Below are positions 12,402 through 12,459 of a DNA stretch of 12,459 bases, one piece after another. Within the stretch, counting starts at the first letter, position 1. Every line of letters starts with the position of its first letter. Where the stretch lies: NCBI GenBank assembly GCA_965120415.1, contig CBCPNA010000042.1:1-12459 (forward strand). Reading direction: 5' to 3'. The position numbers and the translations under genes were made by a program. A model generated the notes under the pieces. It saw nothing but the letters and a program-made list of their open reading frames with translations. It was not told the origin of the DNA and did no database searches. This stretch comes from CBCPNA01 sp965120415. GTDB lineage: Bacteria; Bacillota; Clostridia; Lachnospirales; CAG-274.

Positions 12402-12459
12402 ACAGATAGAAGTTTATTAAACATGACCGTTTTAAATTTGCTTAATTTTCATTGCACAA

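Larger units (their letters stand above)
11128..12459. other. 1.3-kb region without convincing protein genes, rich in promoters, terminators and RNA folds
   Basis: No open frame here exceeds about 32 codons with a plausible ribosome binding site. Instead there are three leftward promoters (tRNA-Leu, 11513-11541, 11786-11814), two extended -10 rightward promoters (12125-12153, 12373-12401), two rightward terminators (12006-12030, 12247-12272) and several hairpins. The stretch 12031-12120 shows only AT-rich sequence with a short stem (CTTAT/ATAAG around 12065-12080). At the right edge an ATG at 12423 opens a frame that runs off the window, but it lacks a clear ribosome binding site and is not called. 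Confidence 0.6.

Noticed and set aside
12423..12459. Start of a gene at the right edge (ATG 12423)
   Set aside because: Only 12 codons are visible and no proper Shine-Dalgarno sequence precedes it.
11128..12459. CRISPR array, insertion sequence or tmRNA/RNase P gene in the non-coding region
   Set aside because: No regularly spaced direct repeats, no transposase frame or terminal repeats, and none of the conserved tmRNA or RNase P sequence blocks.

Overview
The window is strongly AT-rich, uses AGGAGG-type ribosome binding sites and sigma-A-like promoters, has ATG, TTG and an apparent ATT start, and carries the endospore-associated pair yqfC/yqfD. This fits a low-GC, spore-forming Firmicute, most likely a clostridium. 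I cannot fix the genus. The standard genetic code applies: TGG is the Trp codon throughout, and TGA ends phoH and yqzL.

Left part (1-2040, + strand): a SLOG/DUF1273 (YpsA-like) gene with its own promoter, then the translation operon infC-rpmI-rplT. A ~200-nt structured leader ending in an intrinsic terminator precedes infC. infC itself appears to start at ATT, and the operon ends in a clear terminator.

2040-3550 (+): a monocistronic unit with a near-consensus promoter and a terminator. It encodes an unrecognised lysine/glutamate-rich coiled-coil protein. The tail of the unit (to 3520) stays protein-like but changes frame, in part at an A8 run, so the gene is either decaying or rescued by slippage.

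3560-8400 (- strand): the Firmicutes cluster yqfC-yqfD-phoH-ybeY-era-yqzL-recO, read right to left. It links a spore-coat/membrane gene pair with RNA processing, ribosome maturation and DNA repair genes. The dgkA and cdd genes often found between ybeY and era are absent. yqzL is a 36-codon gene easily missed by length cut-offs.

8400-11130: a divergently transcribed membrane sensor histidine kinase without an adjacent response regulator; a bidirectional terminator; a convergent cobD-like PLP enzyme gene interrupted by one in-frame TGA exactly where the family has Trp; and tRNA-Leu(UAG) with its own promoter and terminator.

11130-12459: about 1.3 kb with no convincing protein gene but dense in expression signals: three leftward TTGACA promoters (one for the tRNA), two rightward extended -10 promoters, two clear rightward terminators and several strong RNA hairpins. 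G-U pairs make sense on only one strand for two of the folds. It looks like a small-RNA island; one ~190-nt rod-shaped leftward RNA has the overall shape of 6S RNA. This region and the two broken or slippage genes are the parts most worth following up.
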